Source of the DNA: RGIG1959 sp045604545
GTDB taxonomy: Bacteria; Bacillota; Clostridia; Oscillospirales; Acutalibacteraceae
Assembly: GCA_045604545.1 (NCBI GenBank)
Contig: JAZUOG010000060.1
Location: 1 to 32,745 of the forward strand
DNA length: 32,745 bases
Direction of reading: 5' to 3'
Shown here: one piece after another, positions 23,035-30,974 of the stretch
Numbering within the stretch: the first letter of the stretch is position 1
Layout: every line of letters begins with the position of its first letter
Position numbers and translations under genes: made by a program
Notes under the pieces: generated by a model
Told to the model about the DNA's origin: nothing
Seen by the model: only the letters and a program-made list of their open reading frames with translations
The model's database searches: none

Positions 23035-23076
23035 TGGATTTAGCACTCCAAAACACCGAGTGCTAAATCCAATTTT
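23030..23076 (+). promoter_or_regulatory. CIRCE operator (HrcA binding site), in an extended palindrome
   Basis: A perfect CIRCE, TTAGCACTC-N9-GAGTGCTAA, occupies 23040-23066. The pairing continues outward without mismatch, so each arm is 19 bases (23030-23048 and 23058-23076). HrcA would repress groESL here at normal temperature, and the transcript could fold as a hairpin in the 5' leader. Confidence 0.97.
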
Positions 23077-23114
23077 GTTTTCTATTATCCATGAGATACA
23101 GGAGGTATGTTATT

Positions 23115-23399
23115 ATGAACATCAAACCGTTGGCTGACCGCGTTGTCATCAAAATGACCGAAGCGGAAGAAACCACCAAAAGCGGCATCATTCTCGCAGG
23201 CTCTGCCAAAGAGAAGCCCCAGGTTGCTGTTGTTGTGGCTGTCGGTCCCGGCGGCGTCGTGGACGGCAAGGAAGTCACCATGTACGTCAACGTCGGCGAC
23301 AAGGTGCTGACCAGCAAGTACAGCGGCACAGAGGTCAAGGTGGACGGTCAGGAGTATATCATCGTCCGTCAGAACGACATTCTTGCCATCGTAGAATAA
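23115..23399 (+). CDS. groES: Co-chaperonin GroES
   Basis: A 94-residue Hsp10. The start NIKPLADRVVIKMTEAEETTKSGIIL, the mobile loop region KSGIILAGSAKEKP, VGPGGVVDG and the ending YIIVRQNDILAIVE are typical. Seven copies cap the GroEL ring and close the folding chamber. I chose the ATG at 23115, behind AGGAGGTATG; an upstream ATG at 23091 lacks a ribosome binding site. It lies 48 bases after the CIRCE operator and 19 bases before groEL. Confidence 0.98.
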   Translation: MNIKPLADRVVIKMTEAEETTKSGIILAGSAKEKPQVAVVVAVGPGGVVDGKEVTMYVNVGDKVLTSKYSGTEVKVDGQEYIIVRQNDILAIVE

Positions 23400-23418
23400 G
23401 ATCAGGAGGTAACAAACT

Positions 23419-25047
23419 ATGTCTAAAGTTATTTTGTACGGCGAAGACGCCCGCAAGGCGCTTCAAGCCGGTGTAGATCAGCTCGCCAACACCGTCAAAA
23501 TCACCCTCGGCCCCAAAGGCCGCAACGTGGTGCTTGACAAAAAGTTCGGCGCCCCCCTCATCACCAATGACGGCGTGACCATCGCCAAGGAGATCGAGCT
23601 TGACGATCCGTTTGAAAACATGGGTGCTCAGCTTTTCAAGGAAGTGTCCACCAAACCCAACGATGTTGCCGGTGACGGTACCACCACCGCCACCCTGCTC
23701 GCACAGGCACTCATTCGCGAGGGTATGAAGAACGTTGCCGCCGGTGCTAACCCCATGGTCGTTCGTCGTGGTATGCAAGCGGCTGTCGACGCGGTCGTTG
23801 CCGCGGTGAAGTCCAACGCCAAGACGGTCAACGGCTCGAACGACATCGCGCGTGTTGCCACCATTTCCGCCGGTGACGAGACCATCGGTACCCTCATCGC
23901 CGAGGCGATGGAGAAAGTCTCCGCCGACGGCGTCATCACCGTTGAGGAGTCCAAGACCGCCGAGACCTATTCCGAGGTGGTCGAAGGCATGCAGTTCGAC
24001 CGCGGTTATATCACCCCCTACATGGTGACCGACACCGATAAGATGGAAGCGGTCATCGACGACGCCTTCCTGCTCATCACCGACAAGAAGATCAGCAACA
24101 TTCAAGACATTCTGCCCCTGCTCGAGCAGATCCTGCAAGCCGGCAAGAAGCTGGTCATCATCGCCGAAGACATCGAAGGCGAAGCCCTGACCACCCTCAT
24201 TGTCAACAAACTGCGCGGCACCTTCACCTGCGTTGCGGTCAAAGCTCCCGGCTTCGGCGACCGCCGCAAGGATATGCTTCGCGATATCGCCACCCTCACC
24301 GGCGGCACAGTCATTTCCGACGAGCTCGGTCTTGAACTGAAAGAAACCACTCTCAACATGCTTGGTCGTGCGCGTCAAGTGAAGGTGCAGAAAGAAAACA
24401 CCATCATCGTTGACGGTGCGGGCGATCCCGACGCGATCAAGGGTCGTGTGGCTCAGATTCGCAGCCAGATCGAAACCACCACCTCCGATTTCGACCGTGA
24501 GAAGCTGCAAGAGCGTCTGGCAAAACTCGCCGGCGGTGTTGCCGTCATCAAGGTCGGCGCCGCCACCGAAGTGGAGATGAAGGAAAAGAAACTGCGCATC
24601 GAAGACGCTCTCGCCGCAACCAAGGCCGCTGTCGAGGAAGGTATCGTTGCCGGCGGGGGCGTGGCTCTCATCAATGCCGCCGATGTGCTCACCGATATGA
24701 TCGTCAACGCCGAAGGCGACGAGAAGACGGGTATGCAGATCGTTCTCAAGGCTCTTGAAGAGCCCGTCCGTCAGATCGCGCTGAACGCCGGTCTTGAAGG
24801 CAGTGTCATTGTCGACAAGATCCGTAACTCCGGCAAGATCAACCTCGGCTACGACTTCGCGAAGAACGTCTATTCCGATATGTTTGAAGCCGGCGTTGTT
24901 GACCCGACGAAGGTCACCCGCTCCGCTCTGCAGAATGCGGCTTCCGTTGCATCGATGGTGCTGACCACCGAGTCGCTCGTTGCCGAAAAGAAAGAGCCTC
25001 CGATGCCTGCGGCTCCCGCCGCCCCCGGCATGGACGGTATGTATTGA
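23419..25047 (+). CDS. groEL: Chaperonin GroEL
   Basis: A 542-residue Hsp60 that folds proteins in an ATP-driven double ring. Signatures include NTVKITLGPKGRNVVLDKKFG, the ATP-site GDGTTTATLLAQ, AAVEEGIVAGGGVALINA, and a Met/Gly-containing C-terminus (PGMDGMY), which is shorter than the GGM repeats of many relatives. The AGGAGGT ribosome binding site is strong, and codon choice is visibly biased to C-ending codons (ACC, ATC, GCC), as in highly expressed genes. It is controlled with groES by HrcA and followed by a strong terminator. Confidence 0.99.
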   Translation: MSKVILYGEDARKALQAGVDQLANTVKITLGPKGRNVVLDKKFGAPLITNDGVTIAKEIELDDPFENMGAQLFKEVSTKPNDVAGDGTTTATLLAQALIREGMKNVAAGANPMVVRRGMQAAVDAVVAAVKSNAKTVNGSNDIARVATISAGDETIGTLIAEAMEKVSADGVITVEESKTAETYSEVVEGMQFDRGYITPYMVTDTDKMEAVIDDAFLLITDKKISNIQDILPLLEQILQAGKKLVIIAEDIEGEALTTLIVNKLRGTFTCVAVKAPGFGDRRKDMLRDIATLTGGTVISDELGLELKETTLNMLGRARQVKVQKENTIIVDGAGDPDAIKGRVAQIRSQIETTTSDFDREKLQERLAKLAGGVAVIKVGAATEVEMKEKKLRIEDALAATKAAVEEGIVAGGGVALINAADVLTDMIVNAEGDEKTGMQIVLKALEEPVRQIALNAGLEGSVIVDKIRNSGKINLGYDFAKNVYSDMFEAGVVDPTKVTRSALQNAASVASMVLTTESLVAEKKEPPMPAAPAAPGMDGMY

Positions 25048-25062
25048 TCCGAAAACACGTAA

Positions 25063-25100
25063 AACAACGACATCGATTTTTCGATGTCGTTGTTGTTTTT
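25063..25100 (+). terminator. Intrinsic terminator of groESL
   Basis: AACAACGACATCGA (25063-25076) pairs perfectly with 25081-25094 over a TTTT loop, followed by GTTTTTT. Confidence 0.93.
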
Positions 25101-25121
25101 TAGGGAAATATGGTATACAAT
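25093..25121 (+). promoter_or_regulatory. Promoter of the ADP-ribosylglycohydrolase gene, overlapping the groESL terminator
   Basis: TTGTTT (25093-25098) and TACAAT (25116-25121) are 17 bases apart. The -35 box is built from the end of the terminator stem and its T-run. Confidence 0.6.
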
Positions 25122-25143
25122 AACGGTAAAGGGGGTATGCGTC

Positions 25144-26502
25144 GTGAAAGAATTGAAACCGGATTTCATGTCCGTTCACGAATGGGAATTCTATGCAGAC
25201 GGTGCCGAAACGGAATACCTGCAATGCGTTGAAGAAGGTCTGGACATTACACAGTATAAGCCGCTGTTCGACTATGTCTATCAGATGCCGCGCAGTGAGA
25301 TCAAAAAGAAGCTCGGCGATGTGTTGTTTGACATCGTGCGCACCGCACCGACAGCGGACGGGTACGCATACAACGAGCCGTCTGAGCTTGAGAGCATCCA
25401 AAACCTGCGCGTCCCCCATACGTTTGCGACCGTCACGCCCGACAGGGCGACGCTTGAACAAAAGGTGTACGGGGCGTGGATGGGACGGATTTGCGGTTGT
25501 CTGCTCGGCAAGACCGTCGAAGGCATTCGCACAAACGAGCTGACGCCGTTTCTGAAAGAGACCGACAATTATCCTTTGCATCGCTATATCCTGCGTTCGG
25601 ATATCACAGCGGATATCGCCGCCAAATACCGGTTCCCGTTCCACGAGCGATACTGTGCGGACGACGGTCACGGTATGCCTCCCGACGATGACACGAATTA
25701 CACCGTGATGTACCAAAAAATCGTCGAAGATTTCGGCAGAGAATGTACATCACGGGATATCGCCGCATCGTGGCCCAATCTCATCCGAAAGCATTCCTAT
25801 TGCACCGCCGAGCGTGTCGCCTACTGCAACATTGTCAAAGGATTTGCTCCCCCCGACACCGCGCTTTACATGAACCCCTACCGTGAGTGGATCGGCGCAC
25901 AGATCCGCGGCGATTACTTTGGCTATATCAACCCCGGTGACCCCGAGAAGGCCGCTGAAATGGCCTTCCGTGACGGGTGTATTTCACACGTCAAAAACGG
26001 CATTTACGGCGAGATGTTTGCGGCGGCCATGATCGCGTGCGCCGCTGTGACAAGCTCGATCGAAGATGTTATCCGCGGCGGTCTGGCACAAATCCCCCAC
26101 ACCTCCCGTCTGTATGAAGCGATCGTCAAGGTGATCGATGATTTCAACAGCGGTGTAACCGAGCGCGCGTGCTTTGAAAAGCTCCATAAGACCTATAACG
26201 AAGTATGGGGGCATTACTGGTGTCACACCATTTCCAACGCCATCGTGGTCACGGCCGCCCTGCTTTACGGCAACGGCGATTACGGCCGATCGATCTGTAT
26301 CGCGGTCGAAAACGGCTTTGATACCGATTGCAACGCGGCAACCGTCGGCTCTGTTCTCGGTATGCGCGGCGGCATTGACACGATTGATGACAAATGGCAA
26401 ACCCCCATCGGCGACGAATTGCGAACCACGCTGTTCGCTCTCCCCTCGGTCAGCATCAAGGAATGCGTGGCGCTGACCATGAAGCATATGGATAAGAGAT
26501 AA
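25144..26502 (+). CDS. ADP-ribosylglycohydrolase family protein
   Basis: A 452-residue protein of the DraG/ARH hydrolase superfamily, whose members use two Mg2+ ions to release ADP-ribose from proteins or small molecules. The N-terminal 100 residues are an extra helical region. The hydrolase begins at KVYGAWMGRICGCLLGKTVEG, continues with the first metal motif DDDTNYTVM, and ends with FDTDCNAATVGSVLGMRGG, the second metal motif. Cysteine replaces the usual Thr in DTDT, a variant common in long relatives. The start is GTG at 25144, eight bases behind GGGGG. Its target is unknown, and no ADP-ribosyltransferase is adjacent. Confidence 0.88.
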   Translation: MKELKPDFMSVHEWEFYADGAETEYLQCVEEGLDITQYKPLFDYVYQMPRSEIKKKLGDVLFDIVRTAPTADGYAYNEPSELESIQNLRVPHTFATVTPDRATLEQKVYGAWMGRICGCLLGKTVEGIRTNELTPFLKETDNYPLHRYILRSDITADIAAKYRFPFHERYCADDGHGMPPDDDTNYTVMYQKIVEDFGRECTSRDIAASWPNLIRKHSYCTAERVAYCNIVKGFAPPDTALYMNPYREWIGAQIRGDYFGYINPGDPEKAAEMAFRDGCISHVKNGIYGEMFAAAMIACAAVTSSIEDVIRGGLAQIPHTSRLYEAIVKVIDDFNSGVTERACFEKLHKTYNEVWGHYWCHTISNAIVVTAALLYGNGDYGRSICIAVENGFDTDCNAATVGSVLGMRGGIDTIDDKWQTPIGDELRTTLFALPSVSIKECVALTMKHMDKR

Positions 26503-26506
26503 CATA

Positions 26507-26537
26507 AAAACCGCAGGATCCGTGATCCTGCGGTTTT
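26507..26537. terminator. Bidirectional terminator between convergent genes
   Basis: AAAACCGCAGGATC (26507-26520) pairs with 26524-26537 over CGT, with T-runs usable from either side. Confidence 0.93.
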
Positions 26538-26538
26538 G

Positions 26539-28023
26539 TTATTTGTGATACAGTCGTTTTGTTTCGTACTGCGGTTCGCAGCTGACATTGATACCGAGAC
26601 GGCGAAGCAGCATTTCGTCCTCCTCGCTGAGGATGACCGTGAAGTGCGCGTCACTCCCTTTGAGGTTTGACAGCTGTTCCTTCGCCTGCATGGCGATGGG
26701 GTTTGTCAGCGCGGAGATGGTGAGCGCCATAAGAACCTCATCGGTGTGCAGACGCGGGTTTTTATGAAGCAGATAGCGGGTTTTCAGATCGCAGATCGGT
26801 TCAAGCACTTGCGCGGAAATCAGGTCGAAACGATCGGCGATGCCGGCAAGGGCTTTGAGCGAGTTGAGAAGAAGCGCCGAAGCGGCACCGAGAGTGTCGG
26901 ACGTGCGCCCCGTGATGACCCGACCGTCGGGGAGCACCAATGCACCTGCGGGAGCTCCTGTTGTTTCTGCTTTGAGAAGCGCCGCGGAAACAGCGGGGAA
27001 AATGTCGGGATTGGCGTTTGCCTTTTCCATGAGGATCTCGAGCTTGTGAAGCTCTGTTTCATCGCCGATACCGCGCAGTTTCTTGACACCGGCGGCATAG
27101 TATCGACGCAGAATCTCCATGCGGGACGCCTGACAGCAGGCGTCGTCATCGATGATGCAGTTGCCCGCCATGTTAACGCCCATGTCGGTGGGAGATTTAT
27201 AGGGAGATTCGCCTTGAATACGTTCGAAAATGGCATTGAGAACGGGGAAAATTTCCACGTCGCGGTTATAGTTGACCGCCGTCTTGCCGTATGCCTCAAG
27301 ATGATACGGGTCGATCATGTTGACATCGTTGAGATCGGCGGTTGCCGCTTCATAGGCAAGATTGACAGGGTGCTTGAGCGGCAGGTTCCAGATCGGGAAG
27401 GTTTCAAACTTCGCATAGCCCGCCGTCACGCCGCGCTTGTGATCGTGATACAGCTGAGACAGGCAGGTCGCCATTTTGCCGCTTCCGGGTCCCGGCGCGG
27501 TGACCACAATGAGCGAACGGGAGGTTTCGATGTATTCGTTTTTACCGAGTCCCTCGTTGCTGACGATGTGAGAGACATTCGACGGATAGCCGGCAATCGG
27601 AAAATGGCGATAAGAACGGATACCGAGGGTGGTCAAACGCTTGAGAAAGGCGTTTGCCGAGGCTTGTCCCGTATAGCGGGTAAGCACCACACTGCCGACA
27701 TACAGTTCCATTTCGCGGAAGGTGTCGATCAGACGCAGGACATCTTCATCATAGGTGATGCCGTAATCACCGCGCACCTTGTTGGATTCGATGTCAGCGG
27801 CGTTGATGGTGATGACGATCTCGACATCGTCCTTAAGTTGCTGAAGCATTTTGATCTTGCTGTCGGGGGCAAAGCCCGGCAACACACGCGACGCATGAAA
27901 ATCATCGAACAGCTTGCCGCCGAATTCCAGATACAGCTTACCGCCAAACTGGGCAATACGGTTGCGGATCTGCTCCGATTGCATAGACAGATATTGTTGG
28001 TTGTCAAATCCGATCGTTTTCAT
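26539..28023 (-). CDS. DUF1846 family protein
   Basis: A 494-residue cytoplasmic protein of the DUF1846 family, widespread in Firmicutes. It begins GFDNQQYLSMQSEQIRNRIAQF, a typical start, and has a glycine-rich GPGSGK loop (Lys183) after RSLIVVTAP, which resembles a phosphate-binding loop. MAGNCIIDDDACCQASRMEILRRYY in the middle and HFTVILSEEDEMLLRRLGINVSCEP at the C-terminus are also family-typical. The structure of a pneumococcal member is known, but no function has been established that I can name. An AAAAGGAGCGG ribosome binding site precedes the ATG. The gene has its own promoter and converges on the ADP-ribosylglycohydrolase gene. Confidence 0.9.
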   Translation of the reverse strand: MKTIGFDNQQYLSMQSEQIRNRIAQFGGKLYLEFGGKLFDDFHASRVLPGFAPDSKIKMLQQLKDDVEIVITINAADIESNKVRGDYGITYDEDVLRLIDTFREMELYVGSVVLTRYTGQASANAFLKRLTTLGIRSYRHFPIAGYPSNVSHIVSNEGLGKNEYIETSRSLIVVTAPGPGSGKMATCLSQLYHDHKRGVTAGYAKFETFPIWNLPLKHPVNLAYEAATADLNDVNMIDPYHLEAYGKTAVNYNRDVEIFPVLNAIFERIQGESPYKSPTDMGVNMAGNCIIDDDACCQASRMEILRRYYAAGVKKLRGIGDETELHKLEILMEKANANPDIFPAVSAALLKAETTGAPAGALVLPDGRVITGRTSDTLGAASALLLNSLKALAGIADRFDLISAQVLEPICDLKTRYLLHKNPRLHTDEVLMALTISALTNPIAMQAKEQLSNLKGSDAHFTVILSEEDEMLLRRLGINVSCEPQYETKRLYHK

Positions 28024-28060
28024 AGTCGCCGCTCCTTTTGCTTCCTCGTTCTAATAGTAT

Positions 28061-28089
28061 AGTTTATCACAACTCGCGTCATTCGTCAA
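28061..28089 (-). promoter_or_regulatory. Promoter of the DUF1846 gene
   Basis: On the minus strand TTGACG (28084-28089) and TAAACT (28061-28066) are 17 bases apart. A TATACT four bases further downstream is an alternative -10. Confidence 0.6.
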
Positions 28090-28104
28090 CGCTCATAACG
28101 GCAA

Positions 28105-28136
28105 AAAAATCCCGCTTTTGACAAAGCGGGATTTTT
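28105..28136 (-). terminator. Intrinsic terminator after the DUF4127-dockerin gene
   Basis: AAAAATCCCGCTTT (28105-28118) pairs with 28123-28136 across TGAC, followed on the minus strand by U residues. Confidence 0.92.
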
Positions 28137-28147
28137 CGAGGTTTTGA

Positions 28148-30514
28148 TTATGCGTCCAGAATACTCTGGAGGATGCGACGGGCATCGGTACTGCCGATGG
28201 TGCCGTTTGTATCCATGTCAGCCGCCTCTGTCTGCGCCGCAGTCAGATCGTTGACACCGACGACGTTGAGCATGACCTCACGCACGTCAGCAGTAGTGGT
28301 CTTGCCGTCGCCGTTGATCTCGGTGGGAATCACAACGGTGTAGGAGCTCTTCACACCGCCAATCGTCATCTCCACAGTGAAGCCGGTGCCGGCATAGATG
28401 CCGGAGGCAACATTGTTGCTGAGATCGTACAGCACAACAGAGGATGCGCCGTACTGCTCTTTCGCTTTTTCAGCGACATCGGCAACGGTTTGCTTCACGT
28501 TGACCTTCTCGAAGAAATCACCGTTGATGTTGAAGTAACCGAGTTTCAGCGTCGGGAAAATATCAAACGAGATTTCGAACTGACGGTACCACGGGAAGCG
28601 GAAATTGTCGACTCTGAGCTCCGTGATTGCCGCCGTCTCCACTCTGTTGCCGAGTTTGGTATAGAATTCGCCGGCTTTGATGGCGTTGAGAACCTGCTGA
28701 CCGCAACCGGTGTAGGCGCTGGCGTTGCCGCCTTGCATCATGCAGTATTCCAGTTCGTTGTTAATTCTGTGTTCACCGTCACAAAGCTCGTAATCCAGGC
28801 AGTTGCCGCTGTCCTTGTTGCCATCATACCCAAACATATACTCATAGAAGTTCATGTTGGTATAGGATGTACCGTTAGCAGAGTTGTAAGCATTGATTTC
28901 CTTGGTGATCCAATACTGGAACTGCCAGGTGTAATCGCTCATTTTGTTACGGGCATTGTAAGTGATGTCTTTGATAAACGTATAGGTCATCGCCTTGACG
29001 AAGGCGGTATGGGACGCGGCCGAAACGCTCGTCTCGTTGGCGAGATAACCATAGCGAGCCATGCCCTGACCGATGGCGATACCGAGCGTGTTGCCGACGG
29101 TGTTCCAGTTGGAATAGCCGAGGAGCTTGGAGATCTCCACGTTCTTGAGAAGCTCATCCTGCAGGTTGATAAAGCGTGCGTCAGAGCGACCCTTGACCCA
29201 GGAAGAACGGTAGTTTGCCTCAGTCGAGCAGTCCACGATGATGGTGGGAACGTTGTTCGCGATATTGGCTTTTGCCTGAGCGATCAAGGCGTTGATATTG
29301 CTGACATACGCGCTGCTGTAGCCGTTGCCGGAAATCGTGTGGGACGTGCTGATCTTGGTGAGAACAAGGAGTTCCACCTTACCGGTGCCGCTCGTTACCA
29401 CACCGTTGGCACATTCCACATGGGACTGCACGTTGGTGCGCAGGGTGCCGATATCATAGTCGTCAGCGGGCTGATCCGCCATGTCGCCGTAGTAACGGAC
29501 CTTGACGGGAATCTGCGTGTCGCCGTAATAGTCGGTCACAAGACGGGACAGCGCCATCAGACCGGCAGAGTCGGTATCCGCAAACAGCGAATAACCGATA
29601 CCGAGATCCTCCATACGCGCTTCAATGAACTTGATGTCGTTCGACTGGATCGTGTTTTGCGGGCTGGCATCATCAACGCCAACAATATAATATGCATTAC
29701 GGGCGTACTCCATCATATAGTTAATCAGACGGAGCTTGCGATGACGAGCCAAGTGATACAAATCGACCTTTTCCTGCGTCAGCGGCGAACCGAATGTGAT
29801 CGTTTGCCAGTCATCACCGCGTTGGTAATTGTCCTTAATGGCATTGATGATATCACAGGAACCGGCATAATCCAGTCCATACCACCACTGCGGATCGAGC
29901 GGCCAACGAGCTTTTTTGGAGTAAGCACGCAGAGCATCGTACATATCGCCTTTGTAGCCTTTAAAGTTGCTGGTGGAGGCGAGACGCACGACCGTATCAA
30001 CAAAGTAGACTTTGTTTTCGGTGTCGTTGGAAAGCGCCGCCAGACGCTCGGCAATTTCCAGCTGTTCGGAAATGTTCAGATAGCCGTTTTCGTCATAATG
30101 GGTGTCGGGATAACGGGAGCCGACAAGGCCGCCCGAGAACATCATATCCAGGTGGATGATGTAATAGTCACAGCCGTCCGCTTCCATCTCTTCAAGCCAA
30201 TCCATGATCGCCGCGCCGTTACCGACCTGGCTTTCGTCGGTATACTTGGTGTCGGGATTGTCCTTGTTGACAAGCTGATCGTCAAGATGTGTTTGGTACA
30301 ACGAAGCATCCGGCGGAAGCTGGATGTCAAATCCCGCCGATTCCGCACCGTAGATCACACGATCGACCACCACAGGACGGTCATCGAGCGGTACATACGC
30401 AAGAACACGGGAATCCGTTGCCGCCGTCGCCGCCGCGGGAGACAACTGCATCGGAATGACGAGCATCACCATGCAAAGCAGGCATGCCATCATGCGCTTG
30501 AAAAGATGTTTCAT
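28148..30514 (-). CDS. Secreted DUF4127 protein with C-terminal dockerin-like domain
   Basis: A 788-residue exported protein. Residues 1-33 form a signal peptide (KHLFKRMMACLLCMVMLVIP, then AAATAATDS). The DUF4127 domain begins with VLAYVPLDDRPVV (42-47 PLDDRP, the family mark) and includes YYIIHLDMMFSGGLVGSRYP, VDTVVRLAS and IIVDCSTEANY. Residues 732-788 are a type I dockerin-like pair of calcium-binding repeats: INGDGKTTTADVREVML and DMDTNGTIGSTDARRILQ. Dockerins dock secreted enzymes onto cohesin-bearing scaffolds or the cell surface. DUF4127 has no assigned activity; the acidic, metal-site-like motifs suggest a hydrolase, but that is a guess. The first dockerin loop starts with Glu instead of Asp. 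It has its own promoter and terminator. Confidence 0.88.
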   Translation of the reverse strand: MKHLFKRMMACLLCMVMLVIPMQLSPAAATAATDSRVLAYVPLDDRPVVVDRVIYGAESAGFDIQLPPDASLYQTHLDDQLVNKDNPDTKYTDESQVGNGAAIMDWLEEMEADGCDYYIIHLDMMFSGGLVGSRYPDTHYDENGYLNISEQLEIAERLAALSNDTENKVYFVDTVVRLASTSNFKGYKGDMYDALRAYSKKARWPLDPQWWYGLDYAGSCDIINAIKDNYQRGDDWQTITFGSPLTQEKVDLYHLARHRKLRLINYMMEYARNAYYIVGVDDASPQNTIQSNDIKFIEARMEDLGIGYSLFADTDSAGLMALSRLVTDYYGDTQIPVKVRYYGDMADQPADDYDIGTLRTNVQSHVECANGVVTSGTGKVELLVLTKISTSHTISGNGYSSAYVSNINALIAQAKANIANNVPTIIVDCSTEANYRSSWVKGRSDARFINLQDELLKNVEISKLLGYSNWNTVGNTLGIAIGQGMARYGYLANETSVSAASHTAFVKAMTYTFIKDITYNARNKMSDYTWQFQYWITKEINAYNSANGTSYTNMNFYEYMFGYDGNKDSGNCLDYELCDGEHRINNELEYCMMQGGNASAYTGCGQQVLNAIKAGEFYTKLGNRVETAAITELRVDNFRFPWYRQFEISFDIFPTLKLGYFNINGDFFEKVNVKQTVADVAEKAKEQYGASSVVLYDLSNNVASGIYAGTGFTVEMTIGGVKSSYTVVIPTEINGDGKTTTADVREVMLNVVGVNDLTAAQTEAADMDTNGTIGSTDARRILQSILDA

Positions 30515-30560
30515 ACTGTCTTCCTCCTTTGTCTGTCATGTTCGCAGACATTTACACTTT

Positions 30561-30589
30561 ATTCTATCATATTCATTTTAAAAAAACAA
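30561..30589 (-). promoter_or_regulatory. Promoter of the DUF4127-dockerin gene
   Basis: On the minus strand TTGTTT (30584-30589) and TAGAAT (30561-30566) are 17 bases apart, about 45 bases upstream of the ATG, in an AT-rich intergenic region. Confidence 0.6.
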
Positions 30590-30647
30590 CTATAATATTT
30601 CATAATATACATCACACTTTTGTGTCGTTTTTCACCATCCCCCGCTC

Positions 30648-30676
30648 TTGACAATCGCCAAAAAACACGCTATAAT
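30648..30676 (+). promoter_or_regulatory. Consensus promoter of the tyrS T-box leader
   Basis: A perfect TTGACA (30648-30653), a 17-base spacer and a perfect TATAAT (30671-30676). Transcription should start near 30683 and run through the T-box. Confidence 0.92.
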
Positions 30677-30682
30677 GTTGCC

Positions 30683-30950
30683 GATATGTCAAAAACGATG
30701 ACAGGGACAAGTAGCGGTCATATCGTTTCAAACAGAAAGTTGCCGGCTGATGAGAGGCGCATGAAACCATGATCTTTGGCGAATACCCCCTCGAGTTTCA
30801 CACCGAACCGCTTCTCGGCGCAGTAGGCTGTGACGGTTTTGCGCCCGTTAACGCGCGTCAAGAGGTCGCGGATCTCCGCGATGAACAAAGGTGGTACCAC
30901 GGGAATGTCTCGCTCTCGTCCTTTTTTGAAGGACGGGAGCATTTTTTATT
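30683..30950 (+). promoter_or_regulatory. Tyrosine T-box riboswitch with terminator/antiterminator
   Basis: The tyrS leader has the T-box sequence AAAGGTGGTACCACGGG (30888-30904). A stem I contains ACAAGTAGC near its start and the bulge AGTAGG near its tip. The specifier loop reads GAATACC, with TAC (Tyr) at 30784-30786. The terminator stem GCTCTCGTCC (30912-30921) with GGACGGGAGC (30931-30940) and the run ATTTTTT follow. Uncharged tRNA-Tyr pairs with TAC and with the TGGTACC bulge, stabilising the antiterminator so that tyrS is transcribed. The codon assignment agrees with the downstream gene. Confidence 0.95.
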
Positions 30951-30974
30951 ATCGATTTAAGGAGGACTGTAACA

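Noticed and set aside
23359..25716. A 785-codon open frame antisense to groEL
   Set aside because: It mirrors the strong codon bias of groEL, lacks a ribosome binding site and family features, and would overlap a certain gene completely.
28490..30595. A 701-codon open frame antisense to the DUF4127 gene
   Set aside because: The minus-strand gene has signal peptide, domain motifs, promoter and terminator. The plus-strand frame is a codon-bias shadow rich in Val, His and Arg.
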